Assembly (NCBI RefSeq): GCF_018143015.1
Contig: NC_054741.1
Span: forward strand, 62,307,197 to 62,371,196
Direction of reading: 5' to 3'
DNA: 64,000 bases
Origin: Lytechinus variegatus
Taxonomy: Eukaryota; Echinodermata; Echinoidea; Temnopleuroida; Toxopneustidae
Below the pieces are notes generated by a model. It made no database searches. It was not told where the DNA came from and saw nothing but the letters and a program-made list of their open reading frames with translations. Made by a program: the position numbers and the translations under genes. Positions 1 through 11,302 of this stretch are shown piece by piece (position 1 is the stretch's first letter; every line of letters starts with the position of its first letter).

Positions 1-126
1 CAGGGAGGAATCAAACTGTAAGTTATTTCACATCGCAATGGGGAAAACATTAAAATATGTAATATAAAAGAAACAAATAGTGGGTCACTTAATATCTCAC
101 TCAGGACTTCATTGATTCCCTCATTT

Positions 127-768
127 ATATAAACCCCTCAAAAAGCTCTGCAACTCAAGTTTGAAGGGTAATCAATTTCCCGGGGGGGGGGGGGGGGGCA
201 CTCAGTATATAATGCATAGTGGGTATGTGCCGCGGAGGGGACCCCCATTTTCACACTCAAATTTCCGTTCCAAGGCATAGCATTTTTGCCTTGTTGAGAA
301 AAAGAACAAAGAAAGCCGCTCCAAGGCATAGCATTTTCTTCTTATCGATAAAAAAGAAGAGAGAAATCCGCTCCAAAGCTTCGCATATTTTTCGTTACGC
401 CGCTCCGATCGCATTGAATGAGCTGCAATTTTGGTGAAAAGCGGCCGCAGAGCTCCCCCGGCGGAGGCCGCGCTAGCTGCATCATGCACGCAAGACCGTT
501 CCATAGGGATGCATACGCACCCAAACAATCACTGTCACTTGCTTACTGGGCAGAATTATTAATTAATGGTTAGAAAACAATTTATTTTGCAACATTTCAC
601 TTCTGACTTTTCCCTTTATTCAGGGTAATTGCACATTTCATGATTATTATGATCACAACAAATGACAAATCATTGTAAAGAGGAATAATGAAGCTTTCCA
701 AATGATATACCAATATCACTTTTTATACTTCAAACTTGAGTTTGAGAACTTTTTTGAGGGGTTTATAT
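127..768. mobile_element. TIR element, ~640 bp, G-rich core
   Basis: The first 40 bases (127-166) and the last 41 (728-768) are inverted copies of one another. Both contain AAACCCCTCAAAAA next to CAAGTTTGAAG, or its complement. Inside are a run of about 18 G at 181-198 and three imperfect copies of a GCTCCAAAGCATAGCATTTT-like phrase between 265 and 390. No transposase is visible, so this is a non-autonomous DNA element or a repeat nested in one. A target duplication was not clear. Confidence 0.6.
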
Positions 769-1234
769 CTGTTTTGTGAATCTAGCAAAATTATAACATG
801 ACATAAATTTTTTTAATGCAACAAGAAAGATTTCCTTGTATGTAGAATAACACACAAGAGAAACAAACTAAAGAATCCTTGAATAACAAAAGGTTTATTG
901 ATATTAATACAAAAAATATGACTGTATTTACAAAATACATATATGCCATCAATCTGACAATAAATAACAGATAAGAAGTATCGCAAATAAAATGACAAAC
1001 CAATTCAGATTTTACAAGTATTTGGTCCAAAAAGAAATAATTTACCTGCTTGATATAACTGTAACCAATATTTCTAACCACTCTTTATTTCATGGTGTCA
1101 ACCAGATCTAATCTCAAAACAACTTGAGTCGAGGCCATTTTCAAAAAGGTGACTAATCAAAACTGTACATTACTTTACTTCGCATTGTCAAAAACTCTGA
1201 TCAATAATGGTCTATAATTAACTTAAATGTAATG

Positions 1235-1723
1235 CAATGGTGTTAAAAAGTTAGTAAATCCCACCAGAAAATGATTTACAATTACAAGCTTCGCTTTTTA
1301 ATAAGTCCCTCATTTTCATTTTCACATGCTAACTGTAATCTATAATTTGTCTAATCATCAAAATGTATCTGGAACAAAAAGAATTCTATATATTCCATCT
1401 ATTTGCTATGAATTTGTTAATTAATTTTGAAGTATTTTTATAACACTTATTCTGTTTTGTACATTCATACATATGTATATATATGTTTGTTATGTTTATT
1501 ATCAGAAAATGGAAGTGAAATAAACTAAACTGAAACTTTTATGCTTAGTGTTGAATGTAGACTGCACTAAATTTTCCCAAGAGTCCAGAGAAACAAACTT
1601 TAATATTGAATGTAATATTTTATCAACTGACTTCACAATTAAACGTCTAACACATGGCAGAGCCTGAATACTTTAAAATGTGTTCATTTTCTGGTGGGGT
1701 TCATTAACTTTTTAGCACCACTG
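1235..1723. mobile_element. Tc1/mariner-like MITE with nested LINE tail
   Basis: Inverted ends of about 40 bp lie at 1235-1275 and 1681-1723. They share the phrase GGTGCTAAAAAGTTA followed by CCCCACCAGAAAATGA, which resembles Tc1/mariner ends. A TA dinucleotide follows the right end. The interior has no coding capacity. It ends near 1538 in GAAATAAACTAAACTGAAAC, a tail typical of the 3' end of a CR1-like LINE, suggesting a later insertion into the MITE. The superfamily is inferred from the ends alone. Confidence 0.55.
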
Positions 1724-2312
1724 TATATTCATTGATATGATATACTTATTTCAAGAAAAAATATATTTAATAGAACTCAGCTTTAAATAAAAAAATAATG
1801 ACAAAAATTAGAGATATCATTTTAAATGAAGGACACAGAAGAGGAATATTCTTCTACTTGAACAAGGCAAATCATAAAAACATTTTACTTTTCTAATTAA
1901 GCCATCGTGAAATTATTGGTATTGCTCTCTAGAGTAGGTCTACTCATCAAAATACAGTACATATTTATCATATGGACCTATTTCAGACACTCTTCTACTT
2001 TAATGAAGTGTGCCAGAGGGCCCCATTTTAGGACTACTTTTATTCCTCATCTAAACACATTACATACAGAGCCTTTTTTGTTTTTTCTATTGCTGATAAT
2101 TCAAATATCTTCTAATTTCACAAAGGTCCTAATTCATTACCAATGTTAAATTCTGATTTAAATTGAATAAACTTTCAGTCAACAAAGACAATGACAATTT
2201 CAACCTCGAAATCATGGCCCAACATTTACGTTCACACACTTTTCTTTTGTACTTTGCCTACATTTTTGTATGTTTTCCTCTAGGAGTGGGAACGTTTGTC
2301 CCCAAACACATT

Positions 2313-2624
2313 GGCCCGTATTCTGAAGTCAGGTTTAACTTAGACCATGGTCTAACTCTGTGCTAAAATTATGGGAAGCCAAGAGTGTCAAAATTTTTAT
2401 TAAGTTGTATGTTTTTTATGTTAACTGTGCTCTTTCCTGACTCGTTGGTGAAGACATTCATCTTTTTATACTTCCTAGACAATTGTGAATGACTTGAGAG
2501 CCAAATGGGCTGAAATAAGATATATCTTTTCTGTAAGTGATTTATGTAACAATTGGCTATCCATACTTAAACCACAACTTTAAACCTGAGTTTAAGTTAA
2601 ACCCGACTTCAGAATACGGGCCCC
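2313..2624. mobile_element. MITE with GGCCCGTATTCTGAAGTC ends
   Basis: Inverted arms of about 35 bp at 2313-2347 and 2590-2624 both read GGCCCGTATTCTGAAGTC followed by GGTTTAACTTA when oriented the same way. The element is about 310 bp and has no coding capacity. A diverged relative lies at 31375-31580. Confidence 0.7.
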
Positions 2625-2723
2625 TGGATCTACCAATGTATCTACTTACTGTATACTCCCTGAAAGCCATATCTTAAATGATATATGACCTAAAACCAAG
2701 AATTCCCTTGCACAAATTTAAAG

Positions 2724-2930
2724 TAGGGAAATTCCATAAAATAAGTTGAAGTATGTCCAACCCCTATATGCGGGACCTTTATGAAATTCTCTGTCTCTGA
2801 TATCTTGTTTTTTTGACAGTCTGTAATATTCTCAAAGGGCCATGATTTAGTAAGTTTATGAAGTGAAGTATCATGAGAAAAATGGGGGTCGGACGTAAAA
2901 ACAGATTGATCATTTTATGGAATTGCCCAG
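2724..2930. mobile_element. ~207-bp MITE, copy 1 of 2
   Basis: The ends are GGGAAATTCCATAAAA and TTTTATGGAATTGCCC, an imperfect inverted repeat. The interior matches 57487-57690 along its length, including the phrases GTCTGTAATATTCTC and AAAATGGGGGTCGGAC. It is a short non-autonomous DNA element. The other copy preserves the ends better. Confidence 0.7.
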
Positions 2931-3234
2931 TAGTTCTATCTTTCGCATACTCATGCATCAATCTAGAGAACACCAGTTATCGAGAGTTAGAAAGATGCCA
3001 CCTGAATAACTTTGTATAGGAGGTCACCATACAATAAAGTCAATAATAGCAGTCTCCTGCTAATTCCTCACTGATTTTTGCTTTTATTTCTATAAGAAAA
3101 TGATGACTATCATTATACATCTTTAGTGGGGTACAAAAAAGGTCCCCCTGTAAAGATCCCCAAAAGAGAGGTCGAGAGGGTGGGGGGGGAGGATAAGTGC
3201 CACATCAGTGTGAACGACAGAATTGTCATGGTTT

Positions 3235-4130
3235 GACTTTGGGTCAACCTTTTGGTATATTTCCAATTGGTCTAACACCAATTTGTCTAATTACCAACTC
3301 GTCTGCTATCATTTTGTCTATCATCAATTCGTCCATTATCCACATGGTCTACATGTAATTGCCAGTTTGTCCACTCACCATTTTGTCTAATAACCAGTTG
3401 GTCCAATAGCCATTTACTATAGTCCATAAACCATTTACTATAGTCCATAAACCATTTGGTCTAATAGGATAAGACACTTTTGTCTTCTCTTTATTTTTTA
3501 TTGTGCAGTTTTCTTGTGTTTTTGTCATTTGGATTGTTTTCTGTTTTGTGTGTGTGATTTCTTTCTGTACTGTTTTGTCTAGTCTTGTCCTCTGTGTACA
3601 CTGTTTTTTCTTTCTTGTTATTATTTCGTCTTGTCTTATTTATTTTATAAACACTATTAGAATCGTTGTTTTGTATATTTTCTTGTATGCCATGGGTATG
3701 ATCATGTAGTAAGGATTGTATTAAGTGTAATATACTGCATAAAACTTACGAAGCTTTACCCCGTTAGTATTTTTCTATTGAACATTATTAATTTCTAGTT
3801 GTTTTTGATGAATTTTAATCAGGTATTTATTTCAAGGGACTCACATAAACAAGCGATGCTTTCCAGTGAGCTCCCTTTTTTTCATTTCATTTATTCATAT
3901 TCTGATTTGTTCCTACTTTGTAAATTTGTGTGAAATGAAGAAGAATAAAAATCAATCAATCAATCAATTGGGCTTTAGCAAAATGATTGAAAAGAAAATG
4001 GGCATTAGACCAACTGGTTAATAGACAAAATGGTCATATACGAACTGGCATTTAGACGAAGTGATTATTGGTTCAAATGGTTATTAGAGGAAATGTTGAT
4101 GTTGGTTTGACGTTCGGTCTCATGCCCTTG
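3235..4130. mobile_element. Foldback element of GGTCTAATA-type repeats
   Basis: Both arms (about 3235-3465 and 3975-4130) are built of degenerate 12-15 bp phrases such as TTTGTCTAATAACCAGTTGG. The right arm is the reverse complement of the left. This is the structure of a foldback-like element with internally repetitive arms. The centre (3484-3963) is unrelated to the arms and is listed separately. No open frame of note is present. Confidence 0.55.
3484..3963 (+). mobile_element. LINE 3' end with ATCA-repeat tail
   Basis: A 480-bp AT-rich segment ends in GAATAAAAATCAATCAATCAAT, i.e. a polyadenylation-like signal followed by a 4-bp microsatellite, as at the 3' ends of several non-LTR retrotransposons. 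Only untranslated sequence is left. It sits in the centre of the foldback element and probably inserted there. Clade unknown. Confidence 0.45.
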
Positions 4131-4239
4131 CCCCTCCCACAGGAGTAGGAAATCATCTGCAAATGGGTGGCCCACTATACGACAACGCACACCCATATCA
4201 CTTGTGATACATGCTGAATCAAATGACTATACTGAAACA

Positions 4240-4625
4240 TGAAAAGTGGTTTCAAGCTGAAGCTGGGAAAAGATATCCTGATATTCAACGGGTAAACTCG
4301 GGGGGGGGGGGGGGGAGGGGGAATGGTCGCTCTCCACGAGGCCAGAAATGTCCCATTAAAGACAGCACATTAGCCATTCTCTGATTTGTCGGTTGAGGAC
4401 ATATATCCTGAGCATGTACGTACGAGCAGACGTAATAGTACACTGGGCCACCAAAATAAAGGACGTTATTTGCGAGAAACACATGTAGTAATTGAAACGA
4501 TCTTCACAGGTTCGCTATCACTGTATTCAGGTTGTTTTTCCTAATTTTAATATCACAAAACTGCAAATGAAAGATTCTCCAAGGAATTCTGAACTGGACA
4601 ACAGGATGAATGGACGATTATCTAT
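4240..4625. other. Non-coding stretch with G run
   Basis: A run of about 15 G begins near 4301, followed by unique-looking sequence up to the minisatellite. No protein family, splice pattern or clear repeat was recognised. Confidence 0.4.
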
Positions 4626-5368
4626 GACCCTGATCACCATCCTGATACTGTAATAGCAAATTTTAATTCATTGGATCAGTACTGCATTCAGCTTAAACTG
4701 TCCCTCCCAGTTCACTGTTTATTGGACACTACGACCCCGACCACCATCCTGATACTGCGATAGCGATTTTTCAGTGGATTTAATTTCAAGAGCTGGGGCT
4801 GTCAATTCGCTGTGTATTGGACACTACGACCCCGATCACCATCCTGATACTGTGATAGCCATTTTTAATTGGATTTAATTACTGCAGCTTAAACTGTCCC
4901 TCCCAGTTCACTGTTAATTGGACACCAAGACCCCGATCACCATCCTGATACTGTAAAAATGACTTTAATTCATTGGATCAGTACTGCATTCAGCTTAAAC
5001 TGTCTCTCCCAGTTCGCTGTTTATTGGACACTACGACCCCGATCACCATCCTGATACTGTGATAGCCATTTTTCATTGGATTTAATTACTGCAGCTTAAA
5101 CTGTCCCTCCCAGTTTGCTATCTATTGGACACTCAAGACCCCGATCACCATCCTGATACTGTAAAAATGATTTTAATTCATTGGATCAGTACTGCATTCA
5201 GCTTAAACTGTCTCTCCCAGTTCGCTGTGTATTGGACACTACGACCCCGATCACCATCCTGATACTGTGATAGCGAGTTTTCATTGGATTTAATTACTGC
5301 AGCTTAAACTGTCCCTCCCAGTTTGCTGTTTATTGGACACTACGACCCCGATCACCATCCTGATACTC
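4626..5368 (+). repeat. ~104-bp minisatellite, dimeric higher order
   Basis: About 7.3 tandem units, each opening with GACCCCGATCACCATCCTGA and closing with GTTTATTGGACACTAC. Two unit types alternate in the right half of the array. One of about 106 bp carries AATTCATTGGATCAGTACTG. The other of about 101 bp carries CATTGGATTTAATTACTGC. The pair makes a ~207-bp higher-order unit. The last unit is broken after CCTGATACT. Confidence 0.85.
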
Positions 5369-5369
5369 C

Positions 5370-5650
5370 ACTGTGCATGCTATTTTCGGGATGTTTCACG
5401 CCGAGTGCAGTTCGCAACTCGTTGTGTTAGCAATACCGGAATATGGATGCGGTTCCGCCAGCAAGGACAAGGCAAGTGTGGTTACTCATGTTCAAAATGT
5501 GGAGTTTGGTTTTTACTTGAAAATAAATGTATTTTACCCTGTATAATCTAAGGTTGTGATGGTTAGAAAAAACAATTACCATGCTGTTCAGAGTAGCGGA
5601 CTGGCCATGCACGGCACCACGCCCCTTTTTAACTTAGGTCTGGACTCTTG
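5370..5650. other. Flank between two tandem arrays
   Basis: No family was recognised. It contains AATAAA near 5522, but no convincing coding exon precedes it. Confidence 0.35.
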
Positions 5651-6240
5651 TCTTAGGCCCCATGTCACAATGGAAATTGACAGAAGTTGCCTTAAATTGA
5701 CAAAGATTGCGCAACATTATGCAAAGTTGACATGCAAGTTTAGGCAACTTTGCATTTGCTTGGGCAACTTTGCGCCATTTCCGGCAATTTTGCGCCCATT
5801 TCTGGCAATTTTCCGCAACTTCCGGCAATTTTGCGCAACCTTGCGCCATTTCCGGCAATTTTGCGCCCATTTCTGGCAATTTTCCGCAACTTCCGGCAAT
5901 TTTGTGCCCATTTCTGACAATTTTCCGCAACTTCCGGCAATTTTGCGCAACTTTGCGCCATGTCCAGCAATTTTACGCAACTTCGCGCCATTTTCCGGCA
6001 TTTTTGTGCAATTTTGCGCCATTTCGGGCAATTTTGCGCAACTTTGCACCATTTCAGGCAATTTTGTACAACTTTGCGCCATTTCCAGCAATTTTGTGCA
6101 ACTTAGCACATTTTCAGGAAACTTTGGAAAAGTTTGCACAACTTAATGTAATTTAGAGAAACTTGGTGCATCTATGAGAAAGTTTTTGAAACTCTGTGCA
6201 ATATCAAACATTTTTTAGCAATTTTTAGCACCTGCACACA
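5650..6240 (+). repeat. 15-bp GCAATTTTGCGCAAC-type array
   Basis: Tandem degenerate 15-bp phrases (GCAATTTTGCGCAAC, GCCATTTCCGGCAATTTTGC and variants) fill most of the interval. It is entered through GGCCCCATGTCACAATGGAA. The same entry phrase, reverse complemented, closes the array at 30430-30990, so the two are inverted copies of one repeat family. The long open frames on both strands (repeating residues such as QFCA and NFRQ) result from a period divisible by three and are not genes. Confidence 0.85.
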
Positions 6241-6559
6241 ATACAATGCCACTTTGAGCAGGTTTTCAAAATATATATATTGACTTTTGGTGCCTGCTCT
6301 CTTTCATTCGTCTCAAAATCTTATCTTGGCATATGATTTCAAATATCAGGACTTTATAATAATACTATTGCATCTTTCCTGTGGTCATGCACTTCTGCCA
6401 AACAATCACATAGTTGAACATCATCTTTGAAACTCTGTATTCATACATGTACTTCAGTCACAGAGTATGAGGACACCAAGAATGGTGCAATGTCAGATGT
6501 GCATGTATATGAAAGATTTCTTTAATTTTTTTTATTAATTTTTTAATCCTCTAGCCCTC

Positions 6560-6700
6560 TATAATATTTTGTTCATATCTAAAGGGATCAAGGAGAAAAT
6601 ATTAACATTCATGTGGTTCCAAAATCTCCATATATGCAATACGGTAAAGTGGGGGATGATGCTGTGGAACGGATCACCCACCTTTTAAATTCTTTGGGAG
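6560..6700 (+). repeat. Dispersed repeat, short copy
   Basis: It shares CCAAAATCTCCA and GGTAAAGT, GGGGGATGATGCTG and GGATCACCCACC in the same order with the longer copy ending at 9190. The function is unknown. Confidence 0.6.
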
Positions 6701-7223
6701 ATAATTACATGGAACTCTAGCATTAACTAATTAAATATACTATCGCAAATCTAACGATGACATGCAATGCCAGGAGTATTTTATGTGGTACTAGTGAACA
6801 AAATAAAAAGACCTGCTTGCAAAAATATTTTGTAATGGAAGAAACAATTTATTATACTTAAAAATGTGATACATGTGATATGACTGCTGGATTTTGTTTA
6901 CTACCCTTCCTCTAACTGTATTGAACAGTTCGTCGGCATTGTCTCTTAATGACATAAACCAGTTTTGGCAAAATTGATCATGAAGTATAGTGGGGGGGGG
7001 GGGGGTCAGGAAAAAGCATTTATCATAGTGAGATATAACTTCCATAATTACACACATTAAGAAGATTTTTGTGGCACTGAAAATGGAGAATTAAATATTG
7101 CTGACTTAGAAGGAACTTTTGTCCTGTGGCCATTTTCACCATTAACACTTGTGTAATAAAACACTCGCCATGAGTCCCTTAAACTATGTGCTTCCTTTAA
7201 CTTAATCATGGTTAAGAGATTCC

Positions 7224-7602
7224 CTTAAGGGTACAGGATGCTTTCTTTGTAGCGCAGCTACAAAAAGATAATTTTCATGGTTTAGAATAGGAGATTAATG
7301 ACAAATAAACCCTGAATGCTTTTCTTGGTCATGGAATACAAGTCGTACATTTTGTACACTTTAAATAATTTCTTAATGTATTGTGGTTTTTCAGTTATGT
7401 GTCATTTTATGAAGATGGTCCATTTCAACTCTTTTTACATCATAATTGAAGAACCACAAGACCCACAAAATTGTAACTGGATATTTGGATTCAGCATCAC
7501 ACCTGATTTAAAATCTTTACAAATTTCACTATAGCCGATTAGGACTCGCAAGTTACGATGAACGACCAAATCTCCTATGTCAAAAGGTCCTGTAGCCTTA
7601 AG
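7224..7602. mobile_element. TTAA-flanked MITE, ~375 bp
   Basis: The left end reads CC-TTAA-GGGTACAGGATG and the right end TCCTGTAGCC-TTAA-G. The element therefore has short inverted ends (GG[G/C]TACAGGA) and is bracketed by TTAA. TTAA duplication is characteristic of piggyBac and Kolobok transposons. There is no transposase inside; the open frame at 7316-7534 is not similar to anything recognised. Confidence 0.6.
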
Positions 7603-8730
7603 TTTACCTCAAATTTAATTTTTTTCCATTGTCTTAAGTTATAATAAGCATATTTAGAGCTGGATTTTGCTGTAAACCCAACTAAAATTATTTGAGTTAC
7701 TGTTGTAATGGTATGGCCAATTTAGTGCAGCTGAAAATAACAAAATACAAAGGGATTTGAACACTGTAACTGGCTATATCTCAAAATCAACACATCTGAC
7801 AAATTACTGAATTCATTTGATCACATCACCTATTAATGCCTTTATAACCTAAATTAATAGTACAAATGAGTTATTACTGTAAACAGGTAGAGGCATGTGA
7901 CAAATATTGAAACACTTTTGCATTATATCCTAAATTTTCCAGTAGGGATTAATGCACAAAATCTAGTTTAGATCATTAAATCCCCACTCATGTACTTCAG
8001 GGTAGGGAAAACAAAACAAAACAAACAAAAAAACATTCCAAAGCTTGTATGTCCCACAGAATTCAAAACTGGCATTGAACTAGTTGTGAATGACCCTAAA
8101 GGTCGAATATTGATTCATATGTAGAGTACAAATGCCACTTTTAGGTGCTTTTGGACATAACTTTTTATTATATATATATATACAGTGCATCCCAAAAAGA
8201 ACTATACACTTTTGAAATGGCTACCAAATAAAGGTAATAAGATTCTTGGGTAAAATGTTTATATTTATATAAAGCTCATATCCTTAACTATCATTATGAC
8301 ACCAAAAATTCTGAAAAAAACGCATGCTTCAGTGAGTAATGCCCACTTTTGTAAAGGACACAAAAATTACCCTGCGCAGGAATTCACTATTCATTTTGCA
8401 CGTGGTTATGAAACGCCATGAAGGAGTCAAAATTAATGATGGAATAAATCAGCAAACAGAGTCAAAAATAAACCAAGAGTTAAAAAAACAATCAATATTA
8501 TGCAAAAATGTAATATTTTACTGTTTTGTTTTCATATCATTGATTTTTGCCTGTACTTCAATTTATTTTTGTCTTTGTTGGTCTTTGCGGACTCGTTCGG
8601 TATTTTCATGGCTTGTGCGGTATATTCTCGTATCACACTCAAAGCCATCCAATATTATATAAATATTGGCCAAGATATCTCTGGATATTAATTATCATTT
8701 TATTTTACTGAAGTCCTTGTTTCTTTTCAG
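7603..8730. other. Intron-like or intergenic AT-rich DNA
   Basis: Nothing coding was recognised. A short ACAGTGCATCCCAAAAAGAA phrase at 8184-8203 resembles a Tc1/mariner end but has no partner nearby. If the RS exons below belong to a gene that starts further left, this is intron. Confidence 0.4.
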
Positions 8731-8805
8731 AGATAGACTTTCATCTGGCTCAAGGAGTCCTCCTCGTGGATCAAAGAGTCCTTCATCACATAGGAGAAGA
8801 GACAG
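8731..8805 (+). CDS. RS-domain exon 1 (SR-type protein), class A
   Basis: A 75-nt exon with a strong acceptor (TTTCTTTTCAG) and a donor AG|GTATGC. With one base completing the preceding codon it reads DRLSSGSRSPPRG then SKSPSSHRRRD, with two bases left over. Arginine/serine dipeptide stretches of this kind form RS domains of SR splicing factors, which bind other splicing proteins and depend on serine phosphorylation in the nucleus. The phase is symmetric, so it can be skipped or duplicated without a frame change. No RNA-binding or other catalytic domain is visible in the window, so the parent gene cannot be named. It starts a run of related exons up to 12775. Confidence 0.75.
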
Positions 8806-8825
8806 GTATGCGAGTTTTGAAGTGT

Positions 8826-9200
8826 TAACAAGATATTAAAGGCACGAGACCCAATTTTTACTGTAGGAAATTTTCTAACCTAGGTTAAGAGCTACACTAA
8901 AATAGCTTTATTCTCTCAAGTTTCATCAAAATCGCTCCGTTTGGAAGTTAGATGCAAAAATGTGTATGAAAATGCTCCATTCAAAATTACATTACTTCCG
9001 CTGTGGTTAACCACATTTCTCAATAAATAGCAGTTATTTTGTTCATATCTTCTAATCAAAATACATTTCAGGCATAAAATTTCACAGGGATTATGAGAAA
9101 AATATCAGCTTTCCAGTGATACCAAAATCTCCAATTCGATGGGGTAAAGTAGGGGGATGATGCTGCGGATTGGGTCACCCACCCACCCAAACAGGGTGTT
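8826..9200 (+). repeat. Dispersed repeat, long copy
   Basis: It occupies most of the intron between the first two RS exons. The right part (GGGGTAAAGTAGGGGGATGA, then GGGTCACCCACCC) matches 6640-6690. The copy is longer than the first and includes a block ending TTTCATCAAAATCGCTCCG. Class unknown. Confidence 0.55.
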
Positions 9201-9238
9201 ACCATGATAATTTGCTCAGTATTTTTTATTCTTTTCAG

Positions 9239-9295
9239 AGGCAGATCCAGGTATAATTCCTCTGGCTCAAGGAGTCCTTCACCACGAAGAGACTG
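9239..9295 (+). CDS. RS-domain exon 2, class A
   Basis: A 57-nt exon (acceptor TTCTTTTCAG, donor TG|GTATGT) in the same phase as its neighbours. It reads GRSRYNSSGSRSPSPRRD. The SSGSRSPxxxRRD core matches the exon at 8731-8805, so the two probably arose by exon duplication. Joining it to the next exon gives a tryptophan codon (TG|G), which fits either as a constitutive or a cassette exon. Confidence 0.7.
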
Positions 9296-9481
9296 GTATG
9301 TGTAAGGTTACACTCAGGGTTTATGACAAAACTGTGTGTGTGGATAGGTACATGCAAAGCTATGCATGTTGTTGTTGTCATTTTTTTTCCAACTTGATCA
9401 AAAATCAAAGGGAAACACATAGGCAGGTCGACAGATGCAGACAAAACCTTGCTTTATTATAATATTGACAACTTGCAACAT

Positions 9482-9528
9482 TCCTCTGACTCAAGGAGTC
9501 CTTCACCACCACACAGGAGAAGAGACAG
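9482..9528 (+). pseudogene. Third class-A RS exon, acceptor lost or weak
   Basis: The segment reads SSDSRSPSPPHRRRD, clearly a third relative of the two upstream exons, and ends in a good donor (ACAG|GTATGT). The sequence to its left lacks a pyrimidine tract ending in AG in the right phase. The nearest AG dinucleotides (9433-9440) put the exon in the wrong phase. It is therefore either a decayed exon or one entered through a non-canonical site. Confidence 0.5.
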
Positions 9529-10070
9529 GTATGTGGGTCCTTGGAGTTCATAATAAGATAATGCTTTTTTAGAAAATCAACATGTGTTTTCACATCAATA
9601 AATTAATGTTATTAGACCATAGACCATTAATCACACAAGGTTTGTCATATCTGAGATTTTCATGGTTGAAACATACAGAATTTGATTTTGCCATTTGCTG
9701 TTAGTTGGCATTATGCATTCTGCGTCCATTATCTATTGCTTGCACATGTAGACAAACAAAGGTGTCAGAAACCTAATGTCAATTAAATTATGTATTTCAG
9801 CAAGATCTTCATAAGTGAATTTGATCTTCCAACAGATCTATCTTAAAATTTAACCATACCTATAAAGCAGATTTGATTTTCCACAGATGTTACCATTTAT
9901 TATCAATAAAATAGTTTTACTTGCAAAATGGTGTAGAGTTTCAAGCAGCACACGGCATCTTATGTTAGTATTGAGCAAAACACATTGGAAGACCCATCCG
10001 AATGCCGACTCTGAGTTGGTGGTAATTTGATTTTTCAAACTATTAAAAGTTGTCAATGTTCTCATTCCAG

Positions 10071-10151
10071 GTCACGATCAAGGTTGCATTTTAGGTCAAG
10101 AAGTAGGTCTAGATCAGTGACACACTCTTCGTATAGGAGAAGCGGAAACAG
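10071..10151 (+). CDS. RS-domain exon, class B copy 1
   Basis: An 81-nt exon with acceptor TTCTCATTCCAG and donor ACAG|GTATTC, one base in and two bases out, as in the class A exons. It encodes SRSRLHFRSRSRSRSVTHSS and then YRRSGN. It is the most diverged of four tandem copies: the other three have RLRSRS where this one has RLHFRS. The RS pairs suit the linker or effector domain of an SR protein. The intron to its right is duplicated. Confidence 0.75.
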
Positions 10152-11251
10152 GTATTCATTATTTTTCCTTGTTTGAAAATTTTATTGGAAAATAATTTTG
10201 TAAAACAACTAACCAGTATAAAGAGGCCCCTGAATGATCAACACACACACATGAGTGAAGCGTTTTATGAACCAAGTCCCGCGAGTCTCGGCTATTGTGC
10301 AATCGGCGCCTATATATCTCTAAACACCAAATTCCTAGATAGGACCGTATAGCCTGGTTTAGCGGCGGACAGACTGGACTCCCACGCGAGTGACAAGGGA
10401 TCGATGAATTTGAAAAGCGAATGTCATGAAGGAAAAAGAAAATACTTTTTTAAACATGCAGGTCACTTAGAGGAACTGGTAAAACATATGAAAAAGTTAT
10501 GTCATACAAAGCATGAGAGCCTGTTAATGAATGTGAGAATATGAATTTTTTTTTTTCATGTAGAGGTGAAAAAATCAAGAAAGGAATGGCAGAAAGGTTG
10601 TACAAATGTAGCCAAATAAGGATTTGTAATTTCACATAACACTAGTAAACTTGATTCCTACAAACTTGTCTAGCAAACTTCTTTTAGGAAGAAGAAACAG
10701 TTATTCATTATTTTTCCTTGTTTGAAAATTTTATTGGAAAATAATTTTGTAAAACAACTAACCAGTATAAAGAGGCCCCTGAATGATCAACACACACACA
10801 TGAGTGAAGCGTTTTATGAACCAAGTCCCGCGAGTCTCGGCTATTGTGCAATCGGCGCCTATATATCTCTAAACACCAAATTCCTAGATAGGACCATATA
10901 GCCTGGTTTAGCGGCGGACAGACTGGACTCCCACGCGAGTGACAAGGGATCGATGAATTTGAAAAGCGAATGTCATGAAGGAAAAAGAAAATACTTTTTT
11001 AAACATGCAGGTCACTTAGAGGAACTGGTAAAACATATGAAAAAGTTATGTCATACAAAGCATGAGAGCCTGTTAATGAATGTGAGAATATGAATTTTTT
11101 TTTTTCATGTAGAGGTGAAAAAATCAAGAAAGGAATGGCAGAAAGGTTGTACAAATGTAGCCAAATAAGGATTTGTAATTTCACATAACACTAGTAAACT
11201 TGATTCCTACAAACTTGTCTAGCAAACTTCTTTTAGGAAGAACAATTTTCC
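10152..11251 (+). repeat. Near-identical 549-bp tandem duplication
   Basis: Bases 10154-10702 and 10703-11251 are almost identical; one difference noticed is GGACCGTATAG versus GGACCATATAG. The unit comprises intron sequence, not the RS exon. Sequence related to this unit, but more diverged, follows the exons at 11303, 11916 and 12695, so the whole region grew by repeated tandem duplication. The high identity means a very recent event or an assembly artefact from two haplotypes. Confidence 0.85.
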
Positions 11252-11302
11252 AGTCATGGGATGACTAATGACTATTAAAAGTTGTCAATGTTCTCATTCC
11301 AG

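Noticed and set aside
4285-4482. Minus-strand open frame ending in a proline run
   Set aside because: The proline run is the G homopolymer read backwards; nothing else supports a gene.
5556-6156. Long overlapping open frames on both strands, up to 196 codons
   Set aside because: They repeat the 15-bp array (period divisible by three) and have no protein-like composition.
10450-11184. Two identical 61-codon minus-strand frames
   Set aside because: They lie in the duplicated intron unit and are identical only because the DNA is duplicated.
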